Assembly (NCBI GenBank): GCA_902492895.1
Contig: CABUNG010000011.1
Location: 4,527-68,526 of the forward strand
DNA length: 64,000 nucleotides
Source: an uncultured Oscillospiraceae bacterium
Lineage (GTDB): Bacteria > Bacillota > Clostridia > Oscillospirales > Acutalibacteraceae
Reading direction: 5' to 3'
This document shows positions 50,640 to 58,746 of the stretch, in pieces. A program made the position numbers and the translations under genes. Below the pieces are notes generated by a model. That model ran no database searches. It had not been told where the DNA came from and saw nothing but the letters and a program-made list of their open reading frames with translations. Position 1 is the first letter of the stretch, and each line of letters opens with the position of its first letter.

Positions 50640-52322
50640 ATGAAACCGAAATTTGAAAAATATATCCCCTTTACACCTGTCCGGCTTCCCGACCGGCAGT
50701 GGCCCGACCGGGTGATTGAAAAAGCGCCGATCTGGTGCAGCGTCGATCTGCGGGACGGCAACCAGGCACTGGTGGATCCGATGAATATGGAGGAAAAGCT
50801 TGAGTTCTTCAAGGCCCTCTGCGATATGGGCTTCAAAGAAATCGAGGTCGGCTTTCCGTCGGCCTCGGAGACGGAATTCGCGATCTGCCGCGAGCTGATC
50901 GAGGGCGGCCATATTCCGGACGATGTGACCATCCAGGTTCTCGTCCAGGCCCGGGAGCACCTGATCCGCCGCACTTTCGAGGCGATCCGGGGAGCCAAAA
51001 ACGTCATCGTCCACTTCTATAACTCCACGTCAACCCTGCAGCGCAAGGTCGTGTTCCACAAGGACATGGCGGGTATCATCGATATCGCGGTCGCGGGTGC
51101 GAAGCTGGTCCGGGAACTGACCGAGAGCTTTGAAGGGGATACCCATATCCGGTACGAGTATTCCCCCGAGAGCTTCTCGGGAACGGAAATGGACAATGCA
51201 GTGGCCATCTGCGCCGCCGTTATGGACGCGCTCGGCTCCACAAAAGAGAACCCCGTCATCCTCAATCTGCCCAATACGGTCGAGATGTGCACGCCGAACA
51301 CCCACGCCGATCAGATCGAGTATTTCATTCGTCATCTGCCGAACCGCGAGGCCGCGATCATCAGCATCCATCCCCACAATGACCGGGGCAGCGGCGTGGG
51401 CGCGGCGGAACTGGCTTTGCTGGCGGGGGCCGAACGGGTGGAAGGCACTCTGTTCGGGAATGGGGAGCGCACGGGCAACCTCGATCTTGTGACGATGGGG
51501 CTGAACATGTACACCCAGGGTGTCGATCCCGAACTGGATTTCAGCCGCCTGCCCGCGCTCAAAGAGATGTACGAGCGCTGCACCAAGATGCGGGTGCCGG
51601 AGCGGCAGCCCTACGTGGGGGAACTGGTCTTTACGGCGTTTTCGGGATCTCATCAGGATGCGATCAACAAGGGCATGCAGTATATGCGGGAGTCGGGCTC
51701 CGAGTATTGGGAGGTGCCGTATCTGCCCATCGATCCGGCCGATGTCGGACGTCAGTATGAGCCGATCATCCGGATCAATTCCCAATCGGGCAAAGGCGGT
51801 GCTGCGTTCGTCATGCAGAGTGCCTTCGGCTACAATCTGCCGAAGGCCATGCATCCCGAGTTTGGGGCGCTCGTCAAGGCGGAATGCGACCGGGTCGGCC
51901 GGGAATTGTCCGCCGACGAGCTGTTTGGCGTATTCCGCCGCCATTATCTCGAGGTGCCGCAGAAATACGCGCTGACGGGCCACACTCTCTTTGAGGAATC
52001 GGGCAGCGAGAACGGCGTGCATTTCAAGGGTACCCTGCGCGTGGACGGCGAGTGCCGCGAGCTTGAAGCGACCGGCAACGGACCTCTCGACGCCTTTTTC
52101 AACGCCCTGCGGAAGGTGGGCGTGGACGGCTACACCTTCCAGTCCTATCACGAGCACGCGATATCCTCCGGTTCCGATTCCAAGGCGATTGCCTATATCG
52201 AACTCAAGACTCCGGACGGCCGTTCGATCTTCGGCGTCGGGATCGAGAGCAACATCAACCGGGCCTCCATTCAGGGGGTGCTCTGTGCCATGAACAGGGC
52301 GTCGGCTGCCGCCAAGGCGTAG
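50640..52322 (+). CDS. leuA: 2-isopropylmalate synthase (long LeuA2-type)
   Basis: 560 residues; the ATG follows AAAAGGAGG. The HMGL barrel motif SVDLRDGNQALVDPM (34-48), NLPNTVEMCTPNTHADQ and SIHPHNDRGSGVGAAELALLAG are present, and a C-terminal allosteric domain (about 430-560) is full length. It makes the first committed step of leucine synthesis (acetyl-CoA + 2-oxoisovalerate). The T-box ahead of it and leuB behind it fit. The isomerase genes leuC and leuD are not in the window. Confidence 0.95.
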   Translation: MKPKFEKYIPFTPVRLPDRQWPDRVIEKAPIWCSVDLRDGNQALVDPMNMEEKLEFFKALCDMGFKEIEVGFPSASETEFAICRELIEGGHIPDDVTIQVLVQAREHLIRRTFEAIRGAKNVIVHFYNSTSTLQRKVVFHKDMAGIIDIAVAGAKLVRELTESFEGDTHIRYEYSPESFSGTEMDNAVAICAAVMDALGSTKENPVILNLPNTVEMCTPNTHADQIEYFIRHLPNREAAIISIHPHNDRGSGVGAAELALLAGAERVEGTLFGNGERTGNLDLVTMGLNMYTQGVDPELDFSRLPALKEMYERCTKMRVPERQPYVGELVFTAFSGSHQDAINKGMQYMRESGSEYWEVPYLPIDPADVGRQYEPIIRINSQSGKGGAAFVMQSAFGYNLPKAMHPEFGALVKAECDRVGRELSADELFGVFRRHYLEVPQKYALTGHTLFEESGSENGVHFKGTLRVDGECRELEATGNGPLDAFFNALRKVGVDGYTFQSYHEHAISSGSDSKAIAYIELKTPDGRSIFGVGIESNINRASIQGVLCAMNRASAAAKA

Positions 52323-52443
52323 GTCATCCCAGCCTCCCATATAGTTTATCCCTTGTTTCGGGAAGGGGGCATCGGCTCGTCCGTTCCGGTTTCATCGTTT
52401 TCTGTAAGCCGCGTATCCGAAGTAACATAAAGGAGAATGGAAT

Positions 52444-53520
52444 ATGAACACGTACCATATCACCCTTCTGCGTGGGGACGGCATCGGCCCCGAAATCGTG
52501 CGGGAAGCCGTCAAGGTCCTGGACGCCGCTGCGGCTCGTTATGGATTTGCCCTGACCTATACCGACGCCCTCCTCGGAGGCTGTGCCATCGATGCGGCGG
52601 GAACACCGCTGCCCGAAGAGACGGTGAAGCTCTGCAAGGCGAGCGACGCCGTGCTGCTCGGCGCCGTCGGCGGCTATAAATGGGATACTCTGCCGGGCGG
52701 AAAGCGGCCCGAGGCGGGGCTGCTCGGCATTCGTTCGGCGCTTGGCCTGTTTGCCAATCTGCGCCCGGCCAAGATTTACGGCCCCCTGAAGGACGCCTGT
52801 CCGCTGCGGCCCTCCATCGTCGGGGACGATATGGATCTCCTCGTCGTCCGGGAATTGACCGGCGGCATCTATTTTGGAGAGCGCGGCCGGGAGACCGTGG
52901 ACGGCGTACCGGCCGCCTATGATACCGAGCGGTATTCCGTTCCGGAAGTGGAGCGGATTGCCCGGGTCGCATTTGATACCGCCCGGAAGCGCCGCGGCCG
53001 GGTCCACAGCATCGACAAGGCGAATGTTCTGGAGTCTTCCCGCCTGTGGCGGGAGACGGTCATCCGGATCGCACAGGATTATCCGGATGTGGAACTCTGC
53101 CATATGTATGTAGACAACGCGGCCATGCAGCTGGTTCGGGACCCCAAGCAGTTCGACGTCATCGTGACTTCCAATATGTTCGGGGATATTCTCTCGGACG
53201 AGGCCTCCCAGATCGCGGGATCCATCGGCATGCTCCCCTCGGCTTCCCTCGGGGAAGGGACGCGGGGCCTGTTCGAGCCCATCCACGGCTCGGCTCCCGA
53301 CATCGCGGGGCAGGACGTGGCCAATCCCCTTGCGACCATACTTTCCGCAGCCATGCTGCTGCGCTATTCGCTCGGCGAGACGGACGCGGCGGATGCCATT
53401 GAGAAAGCGGTGGAGCAGGTGCTGAACGATGGCCTGCGCACCCCGGATATCGTGTCCGAAGGCTGCCGGAAGGTCGGTACTGCCGCCATGGGCGACGCGG
53501 TGGTGCAGGCGCTGGCATAA
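52444..53520 (+). CDS. leuB: 3-isopropylmalate dehydrogenase
   Basis: 358 residues; ATG after AAGGAGA. The N-terminal ITLLRGDGIGPEIVREAVKVL and the substrate-binding LRSALGLFANLRPAK-type segment (IRSALGLFANLRPAK) identify it, with GDDMDLLVVRELTGGIYFGERG and SNMFGDILSDEASQIAGSIGMLPSAS. It converts 3-isopropylmalate to 2-oxoisocaproate with NAD+. It lies 121 bp after leuA without a terminator. Confidence 0.95.
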   Translation: MNTYHITLLRGDGIGPEIVREAVKVLDAAAARYGFALTYTDALLGGCAIDAAGTPLPEETVKLCKASDAVLLGAVGGYKWDTLPGGKRPEAGLLGIRSALGLFANLRPAKIYGPLKDACPLRPSIVGDDMDLLVVRELTGGIYFGERGRETVDGVPAAYDTERYSVPEVERIARVAFDTARKRRGRVHSIDKANVLESSRLWRETVIRIAQDYPDVELCHMYVDNAAMQLVRDPKQFDVIVTSNMFGDILSDEASQIAGSIGMLPSASLGEGTRGLFEPIHGSAPDIAGQDVANPLATILSAAMLLRYSLGETDAADAIEKAVEQVLNDGLRTPDIVSEGCRKVGTAAMGDAVVQALA

Positions 53521-53528
53521 GACGTGAA

Positions 53529-53564
53529 AATCCCCCTCTGCGTACATGTATGCAGAGGGGGATT
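53529..53564 (+). terminator. Terminator of the leu operon
   Basis: A 13-bp stem (53529-53541 with 53552-53564, AATCCCCCTCTGC arm); it can also serve the convergent small membrane-protein gene. Confidence 0.8.
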
Positions 53565-53567
53565 CGT

Positions 53568-53849
53568 TTATCCGGCCTGGGAGGCCATGGCCTGCAAAAA
53601 CATGCCCAGGGCGATACCGGTCCCGCCGCTGAAGACGGCGAACAGGATGCGGCGGATCCGTCGGCTGCGTCTGGACAGGCGCAGCCCGGCGTAGCTATCC
53701 GATGTGCGCAGCAGTTTCTGAGCCTCTTCATGCAGCCGCCCATCCTGCTGGTCCATGCATTCGGGACGCACGACCAGCAGCGCCCGCTCAAAATAAGGAT
53801 TGCCGGTGTCCGTGACTTCAATCATCTGCCGATTGACGCCTTTGATCAT
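53568..53849 (-). CDS. Small membrane protein, unknown
   Basis: 93 residues from the ATG at 53849 (GGAGG nine bases upstream). Residues 1-60 are soluble and helical (MIKGVNRQMIEVTDTGNPYFERALLVVRPECMDQQDGRLHEEAQKLL), then a basic stretch RRSRRIRRIL and one membrane helix (FAVFSGGTGIALGMFLQAM). I recognise no family. It is convergent with leuB. Confidence 0.55.
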   Translation of the reverse strand: MIKGVNRQMIEVTDTGNPYFERALLVVRPECMDQQDGRLHEEAQKLLRTSDSYAGLRLSRRSRRIRRILFAVFSGGTGIALGMFLQAMASQAG

Positions 53850-54100
53850 CGTGACGCGCCTCCTTTTTCCGTTCACAGTATGGACGGAAATCGCGTTTTT
53901 TATTCTGAAAAGCGGCAGGCGGAAAGGCGGATAAACTCTTTGTAAAAATTCGGTTAAGGGAAAAACGGTGGAAAACTCGGTGGAAAGTGTGAATAATCGG
54001 GGCTTTTTGGGGGTTTTTTCATTGTGGAAAGGTCGGACAGGCAAAATTTTCCACAAATATTCGCCATTTTTCGCATACAGATTGTTGAATGACCTTTACC
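53850..54100. other. Gene-free stretch before the repeat block
   Basis: A 251-bp AT-richer region with short runs of T and A. No RBS-led reading frame is seen and no promoter is convincing. Confidence 0.5.
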
Positions 54101-54103
54101 AGG

Positions 54104-54420
54104 CCGGCCTCTGACGAATTCCAAATTCGAGTGTTCTAGGGCCGGCCTCCGCTCATTTCAGCATTGCTGAAATGGCCCGGGGCGGATAGAGACCAGCCGG
54201 CCTCTGACGAATTCCAAATTCGAGTGTTCTAGGGCCGGCCTCCGCTCATTTCAGCATTGCTGAAATGGCCCGGGGCGGATAGAGACCAGCCGGCCTCTGA
54301 CGAATTCCAAATTCGAGTGTTCTAGGGCCGGCCTCCGCTCATTTCGCTTCGCTGAAATGGCCCGGGGCATACAAAGACCGGCCGGCCCCCAAGCGTGTCC
54401 AAAACCGGGGTGTTCTAGGG
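54104..54420. repeat. 93-bp tandem repeat array, three copies plus degenerate fourth
   Basis: Copies begin at about 54104, 54197 and 54290, with a decayed fourth from 54382. Each unit contains CGAATT-CCA-AATTCG-like dyads, GGCCGGCC, and a nested hairpin CATTTCAGC...GCTGAAATG flanked by CCGC...GCGG. The third copy has a changed loop. The first two copies are almost identical. There is no target duplication or transposase. Function unknown. Confidence 0.8.
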
Positions 54421-54486
54421 CTGACCGGATGGGGGATAGGGCGGTGATAAGTTCAATTATAGTATTCAACGGAATGAACGTATGGA

Positions 54487-54520
54487 AAACCCCATCCTGG
54501 ATGTACCCAGGATGGGGTTT
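54487..54520 (-). terminator. Terminator of the DUF6062 gene
   Basis: A perfect 14-bp stem (54487-54500 with 54507-54520, AAACCCCATCCTGG arm) and 6-base loop, immediately after the stop codon at 54522. Confidence 0.85.
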
Positions 54521-54521
54521 G

Positions 54522-55214
54522 TTACGGCTGCCGGGTGGTTAAGAACCAGACGGCTCGCTCCACGGCATCCCGGGAATTGCCCCAGTCCGCATTTTCGCCG
54601 CTGTTGCGGTAATCGAACATCTTGCAGAAGTGGGAGACATCCCCTCGCAGCTCGGTCAGGGTTTTGCGGCTGAGCGCAGCGGCGGCTTTGACGAAGTCCG
54701 GCGAGTTCTTTTTATTCATGCTCTTTTGGGCCGTTTCGGCCAACGCGGAAAAATGGGGCAGGCAGAGTGCGGTCTGCTCCTCAAAGAGGGCACGGAAGTC
54801 CCTTTCCGTTTCCCACAGCCGGCAGACAGTGGCCAGCATCCGTTCCATCGCCCAATCGAGCTGACCGCAGACGAAGCAGGTACCCGTGGCTTGTCCCGCG
54901 GACTTTGCCTGGTTTTTCGCGCTTTTCCCGAAGAGGGGAGCACCGGTGTAAATCCGCTTTTCCATTTCGTCCAGATGGCTTTCCAGAATCAACGCTACCC
55001 CCAGGCGGTTCCGTTTTTTCAGCATCATCCGGTAATGGTCGATGCAGAACCCCTGCTTGTTGGTCTCGATGCGGACATCGGGCTCCATCATGGCCGCGCC
55101 GGTAATATACTCCACCACACGATCTTCCAGGGTGTTGCGCAGGCGGCAGATCGGGCAGCCGTCCCGCGGTTCAAACACCTCGCTGACCGGGATGCTGGTA
55201 ATGTCGTCACGCAT
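54522..55214 (-). CDS. DUF6062-family protein with cysteine pairs
   Basis: 230 residues; start after AAAGGAG. Four short Cys/His motifs are visible: CPIC (about 20-23), CIDHY, CFVC (about 113-116) and CLPHF. They look like two zinc-binding sites. No signal or membrane segment is present. The function of DUF6062 is unknown; I judge a metal-binding cytosolic role. It shares overlapping promoters with the OGG gene. Confidence 0.8.
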   Translation of the reverse strand: MRDDITSIPVSEVFEPRDGCPICRLRNTLEDRVVEYITGAAMMEPDVRIETNKQGFCIDHYRMMLKKRNRLGVALILESHLDEMEKRIYTGAPLFGKSAKNQAKSAGQATGTCFVCGQLDWAMERMLATVCRLWETERDFRALFEEQTALCLPHFSALAETAQKSMNKKNSPDFVKAAAALSRKTLTELRGDVSHFCKMFDYRNSGENADWGNSRDAVERAVWFLTTRQP

Positions 55215-55251
55215 AGGATCACGCTCCTTTTTGACTGTTCAGGATTTGGTT

Positions 55252-55290
55252 CTTGTCCCAGTATACCACAGCGTGCTATACTGGGACAAG
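55252..55290. promoter_or_regulatory. Symmetric, fully overlapping divergent promoters
   Basis: CTTGTCCCAGTATA (55252-55265) and TATACTGGGACAAG (55277-55290) are perfect inverted repeats. On the plus strand TTGTCC (55254-55259), N17, TATACT (55277-55282); on the minus strand the same pair is read backwards (TTGTCC from 55283-55288, TATACT from 55260-55265). Each strand's -35 overlaps the other's -10 arm. The two promoters serve OGG and DUF6062 and cannot be occupied at the same time. Confidence 0.65.
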
Positions 55291-55309
55291 ATGCAAAGGG
55301 GGAGATCCT

Positions 55310-56164
55310 GTGCGGACGGAACAAACGAATACCGGTGTGCGCATTTTGGATGCGCCGCCGCTGGACCTTGCTCAGACGCTCGACTGCGGGCAGTGCTTTC
55401 GTTTTGAATCGGACGGAACGGGCGGTTACCGCGGTATCGCGGGACGTCACGCCGCCCTCATTCGGCGGGAGGGGGATGACCTGTTCATCGAAGGGACGGC
55501 GGACCGTCCGGTCACAGCCGAGCTGTTCGAGGGCTTCTGGCGCCGCTATCTGGATCTGGACCGGGATTACGAAGCGATCTATCGCTCTCTGGTGCGGCGT
55601 ATGGGAGGCAAAATGGGCCGCTGTGTCCGTTTCTCGCCGGGGATGCGGGTCCTGCGGCAGGAACCGTTTGAAGCGCTGATTTCCTTTATTCTGTCGCAGA
55701 ACAACAACGTTCCCCGCATCAAGGGGATCATCGGGCGGCTCTGCCGCTTCGGCGAGCATCTGGGCGGGGAGGACTATGCCTTTCCGACGCCGGAACGCAT
55801 CGCGTCTCTCACGCAGGAGGAGATGGCATCGCTGCGCTGCGGATGGCGGGACGCGTATATCCGCGACGCGGCCCGCAGGGTGGCGGACGGGACCCTGGAT
55901 CTCGCCCGCGTTGCGGCCCTGCCGCTTGAGGATGCGCGCAGGGAGCTGCAGACCGTCCAGGGCATCGGTCCCAAGGTGGCGGACTGTGTGCTGCTCTACG
56001 GCCTTGGAAGACTGGAGGCGTTTCCTCTCGATGTCTGGATGAAACGGGCGATGGTCTCCCTGTTTCCGGACAAAACCCCCGCCGATTTCGGGCGGTACGC
56101 GGGTATTGCCCAGCAGGTGATTTTCCATTACTGCCGCTGTCATCCGCAGGAAGTGCGCGGATAG
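55310..56164 (+). CDS. 8-oxoguanine DNA glycosylase
   Basis: 284 residues from a GTG with GGGGGAG five bases before. The helix-hairpin-helix TVQGIGPKVADCVLLYGLGRLEAFPLDVWMKRAM carries catalytic lysine K222 and aspartate D241, and SQNNNVPRIKGIIGRLC matches the OGG1 DNA-contact motif. The N-terminal AQTLDCGQCFRFE is typical of OGG1/OGG2. It removes oxidised guanine from DNA and nicks at the site. Confidence 0.92.
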   Translation: MRTEQTNTGVRILDAPPLDLAQTLDCGQCFRFESDGTGGYRGIAGRHAALIRREGDDLFIEGTADRPVTAELFEGFWRRYLDLDRDYEAIYRSLVRRMGGKMGRCVRFSPGMRVLRQEPFEALISFILSQNNNVPRIKGIIGRLCRFGEHLGGEDYAFPTPERIASLTQEEMASLRCGWRDAYIRDAARRVADGTLDLARVAALPLEDARRELQTVQGIGPKVADCVLLYGLGRLEAFPLDVWMKRAMVSLFPDKTPADFGRYAGIAQQVIFHYCRCHPQEVRG

Positions 56165-56246
56165 ACGGGCGTTTTTCACAAGAATTTAACAAAACGGATG
56201 GTCAAGTTGTGAGGTAATCCATCTTTTTCTTTATGAGTATTTAGGG

Positions 56247-56252
56247 TATAAT
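56247..56252 (+). promoter_or_regulatory. -10 element of the aldolase gene
   Basis: TATAAT at 56247-56252, 32 bp before the ATG. The -35 region (TTTTTC) is poor. Confidence 0.4.
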
Positions 56253-56283
56253 ACCATTAGTAACAAACAGGAGGATGAGAAAA

Positions 56284-57219
56284 ATGCCCCTTGTCAACAC
56301 AAAGGAAATGTTCAAAAAGGCCTATGAAGGCGGCTACGCGATCGGTGCCTTCAATGTCAACAATATGGAAATCGTGCAGGGAATCGTGGAAGCCTGCAAA
56401 GAGCTGAATTCCCCGGTGATTCTGCAAGCCTCTGGCGGCGCCCGGAAATATGCGCATTCCGCGTACCTGACTCATATGGTGCAGGCGGCGGTGGAGGAGA
56501 CGGGGCTGCCGATCGCGCTCCATCTGGACCATGGTGCCAGCTTTGAGCTGTGCAAGGACTGCATCGACAGCGGTTTTACCTCGGTGATGATCGACGGGTC
56601 TCACCTCGATTACGAAGAGAACGTCGCCGTGACCAAAAAGGTCGTCGAGTACGCGCATGAGCGGAATGTCACCGTCGAAGGCGAGCTCGGCCAGCTGGCC
56701 GGCATCGAAGACGATGTGAAGGTCGAATCCGACAAGGCGAACTACACCGATCCGGAGCAGGTTCAGGATTTCGTGTCCCGCACCGGTGTGGATTCCCTTG
56801 CGATCGCCATCGGCACCAGCCACGGCGCCTTCAAGTTCAAGCCCGGCCAGAAACCCCAGCTCCGGTTCGATATCCTGAAGGATGTCATGGATCGCCTGCC
56901 TGGCTTCCCGATCGTGCTGCACGGTGCGTCGTCCGTCATGCCGGAATATGTCGCCATGGTCAACCAGTTCGGCGGCGAAATGGCCGACGCCATCGGCATT
57001 CCGGAGGATATGCTGCGCGAAGCGGCGTCCATGGCTGTCTGCAAGATCAACGTCGACTCCGACCTGCGTCTGGCGATGACCGCTGGTATCCGGAAGCATC
57101 TGGCGGAAAATCCCTCCCATTTCGATCCCCGTCAATATCTGGGCGACGGCCGTCAGTTCATTCACGATGTCGTCAAGCACAAGATCGAGACCGTTCTCGG
57201 CAGCGCCGGGAAAGCCTGA
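56284..57219 (+). CDS. fba: Class II fructose-bisphosphate aldolase
   Basis: 311 residues. The start at 56284 is favoured because AGGAGG is ten bases upstream; the ATG at 56275 is too close. Catalytic D82 and zinc ligand H83 lie in ALHLDHGASFE, other zinc ligands are H180 (GTSHGAFKFK) and H213 (VLHGASSV). Full length. It cleaves fructose-1,6-bisphosphate in glycolysis; a ketose-bisphosphate aldolase of slightly different specificity is possible. A strong terminator follows. Confidence 0.93.
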   Translation: MPLVNTKEMFKKAYEGGYAIGAFNVNNMEIVQGIVEACKELNSPVILQASGGARKYAHSAYLTHMVQAAVEETGLPIALHLDHGASFELCKDCIDSGFTSVMIDGSHLDYEENVAVTKKVVEYAHERNVTVEGELGQLAGIEDDVKVESDKANYTDPEQVQDFVSRTGVDSLAIAIGTSHGAFKFKPGQKPQLRFDILKDVMDRLPGFPIVLHGASSVMPEYVAMVNQFGGEMADAIGIPEDMLREAASMAVCKINVDSDLRLAMTAGIRKHLAENPSHFDPRQYLGDGRQFIHDVVKHKIETVLGSAGKA

Positions 57220-57235
57220 TTGCATTTACGATATA

Positions 57236-57273
57236 AAAAAGCCGCCGGGAGCTGCTGTTCCCGGCGGCTTTTT
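57236..57273 (+). terminator. Terminator of fba
   Basis: GCCGCCGGGA (57241-57250) pairs with TCCCGGCGGC (57259-57268), flanked by A5 and T5. Confidence 0.9.
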
Positions 57274-57362
57274 CTAATGTCCCGCTTTTGACCGGTTGCG
57301 GGGGAGAGGATTCGCAGTAATATAAGCTGATAACTAAATAGATGTACAACGTATTGAACTAA

Positions 57363-57399
57363 AACCGGGGAGGGTTGGATATACCAACCCTCCCCGGTT
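57363..57399. terminator. Bidirectional terminator
   Basis: A perfect 16-bp stem (57363-57378 with 57384-57399) and 5-base loop. T runs lie on both sides; it ends the DUF4363 gene on the minus strand. Confidence 0.85.
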
Positions 57400-57403
57400 C
57401 TTT

Positions 57404-57784
57404 TTATAGAATATTATCGGGGGTGGGCAGTTCCAATTCCCCCAATTTGTCGAGCTGGTTGCGGCAGCGGGCCAGTTCGGCCGGAAAGTGCTCATGATCT
57501 CCCGCTTCGAGAAGGATGGGCAGCGTGATCACATTCTCCTCGATTTTGGAGACATCCGAATGCCGCATAAAAAAAGTAAAATGCTTGGTCCGTTTGGTAA
57601 ACTCTTCGGCGAACTTCTCGGTCAGCGTCAGGGCCTTTTCGAAGTCCTCGTCCTGGAAGGCCTCCTCGATTTTATCCGTCATCTCGATGAGATAGTCCGT
57701 CGTCTGCTTTTCGGTCACAATGGACAACACGCAGCCGGCCGCCACGAGAATCAGCAGCACAAAAGCCAAAATCATACGTTTCAT
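57404..57784 (-). CDS. DUF4363 protein
   Basis: 126 residues. The first ~24 form a signal or anchor helix (MILAFVLLILVAAGCVLSIV; the LVAAGC could be a lipobox at Cys18). The remainder is helical (KQTTDYLIEMTDKIEEAFQDEDFEKALTLTEKFAEEF), matching DUF4363. Role unknown; it is translationally coupled to the DUF421 gene (4-bp overlap), and the pair is common in spore-forming Clostridia. Confidence 0.85.
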   Translation of the reverse strand: MKRMILAFVLLILVAAGCVLSIVTEKQTTDYLIEMTDKIEEAFQDEDFEKALTLTEKFAEEFTKRTKHFTFFMRHSDVSKIEENVITLPILLEAGDHEHFPAELARCRNQLDKLGELELPTPDNIL

Positions 57785-58476
57785 GATGCCGCTCCTTTTT
57801 CCTTGAGCTGCTGGTTCCGCAGAATGAAATACTGCCGGCTTTTATCCGCCGTCATCAGAAAGACGTCATCCAGCGGACAGTCGTCCTTTTGCAGAGTGGA
57901 TCGGACCCAGTCTTCATCCAGGCCGCTCATCTGCAGACCCCAGTCCACCAGCTTCCCGTCGCTGACGACGATGATGGGCACCCCGGTATCCTTGGGGGAC
58001 GCCTTGACGTCCCCTGTCGTGGCCGGGCGATAAGCCGGTTTCATGAAGAGGCTGATTTTGCCGTTGGTTTCCGCGATGGCGTATTCGATTTCCCTCAGAT
58101 CAAAGGCATTCTGCTGGCGCAGGGCCTCCATCAGATCCTCGACGGTCAGGCGCAGGCGTTTAAGGGCTTTCTGATCCAGCTTGCCGTCCCGGATGATGAC
58201 GATGGGGTTGCCGCTGATGAGCCTGGAGAAGCCGGACGATTTGAGCATCAGGCCTGAAAGCAACAGCTCCAGCGCAACCAGCACCACGATGGGGACCAGA
58301 CCGTTGAGCAGCGGCATGCCGCTCTCCTGCATGGGGACCGCCGCCAGGTCGGAAATCAGCAGCGTCACCACCAGTTCGACCGGCTGCAGTTCTCCCAGCT
58401 GCCGCTTACCCATGATCCGCATGGCCGCGATAATGAATATGTAGATTATCACGGTGCGGATAGCCGAAATCGCCAT
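57781..58476 (-). CDS. DUF421-family membrane protein (YetF-like)
   Basis: 231 residues. Three N-terminal membrane helices (IRTVIIYIFIIAAMRIMG; LQPVELVVTLLISDLAAVP; GLVPIVVLVALELLLSGLML) precede a cytoplasmic alpha/beta domain with GNPIVIIRDGKLDQKALKRLRLTVEDLMEALRQQNAFDLREIEYAIAETNGKISLF. This is the YcaP/YetF family. In Bacillus some members are in the spore inner membrane and affect germination. A sigmaG-type promoter lies 31-61 bp upstream, and the gerA operon is divergent. Confidence 0.92.
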   Translation of the reverse strand: MAISAIRTVIIYIFIIAAMRIMGKRQLGELQPVELVVTLLISDLAAVPMQESGMPLLNGLVPIVVLVALELLLSGLMLKSSGFSRLISGNPIVIIRDGKLDQKALKRLRLTVEDLMEALRQQNAFDLREIEYAIAETNGKISLFMKPAYRPATTGDVKASPKDTGVPIIVVSDGKLVDWGLQMSGLDEDWVRSTLQKDDCPLDDVFLMTADKSRQYFILRNQQLKEKGAAS

Positions 58477-58506
58477 AACAGTGCCCTCCTTTGAAATGTC
58501 CGAATC

Positions 58507-58537
58507 TAGTATGGACAGGCAAAACGGAGGATATGCA
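58507..58537 (-). promoter_or_regulatory. SigmaG-like promoter of DUF421-DUF4363
   Basis: Minus strand TGCATA (58532-58537), 18-bp spacer, CATACTA (58507-58513). This is 5 of 6 and 7 of 7 with the Bacillus sigmaG consensus. Confidence 0.65.
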
Positions 58538-58746
58538 TGTGCAAAAAACGGATATTCCGCGGCGGTCGGGATAAACTGGAAAGGAACGCTCGTGCGGCGA
58601 AAAAACGGAAGTGCTCTGACCGGCTGTACGATTATAGGAAACCCATGCAGCTCCTAAGCCAAGCCTTAGCGAAAGGACTGTCAGAACAATGGATAAAAAA
58701 ACCGATCAACAAGCGCCGTCGTCTGCGCCTATCTCGGGACAGCTGA
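58537..58746 (+). CDS. Possible small basic protein overlapping gerAA
   Basis: A 69-codon frame with GGAGG six bases upstream; the product is strongly basic (MCKKRIFRGGRDKLERNARAAKKRK then ...) with no known domain. It overlaps gerAA by 58 bp in another frame. The ribosome site is good, but the composition resembles chance translation. A leader peptide role is conceivable. Confidence 0.25.
   Translation: MCKKRIFRGGRDKLERNARAAKKRKCSDRLYDYRKPMQLLSQALAKGLSEQWIKKPINKRRRLRLSRDS

Noticed and set aside
51030..52340. 436-codon frame opposite leuA
   Set aside because: Antisense of a conserved enzyme without any motif.
54104..54420. CRISPR array
   Set aside because: Repeats are contiguous 93-bp units without unique spacers, and no cas gene is present.
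54251..54469. 72-codon frame in the 93-bp repeats
   Set aside because: No RBS, and it simply follows the repeat period.
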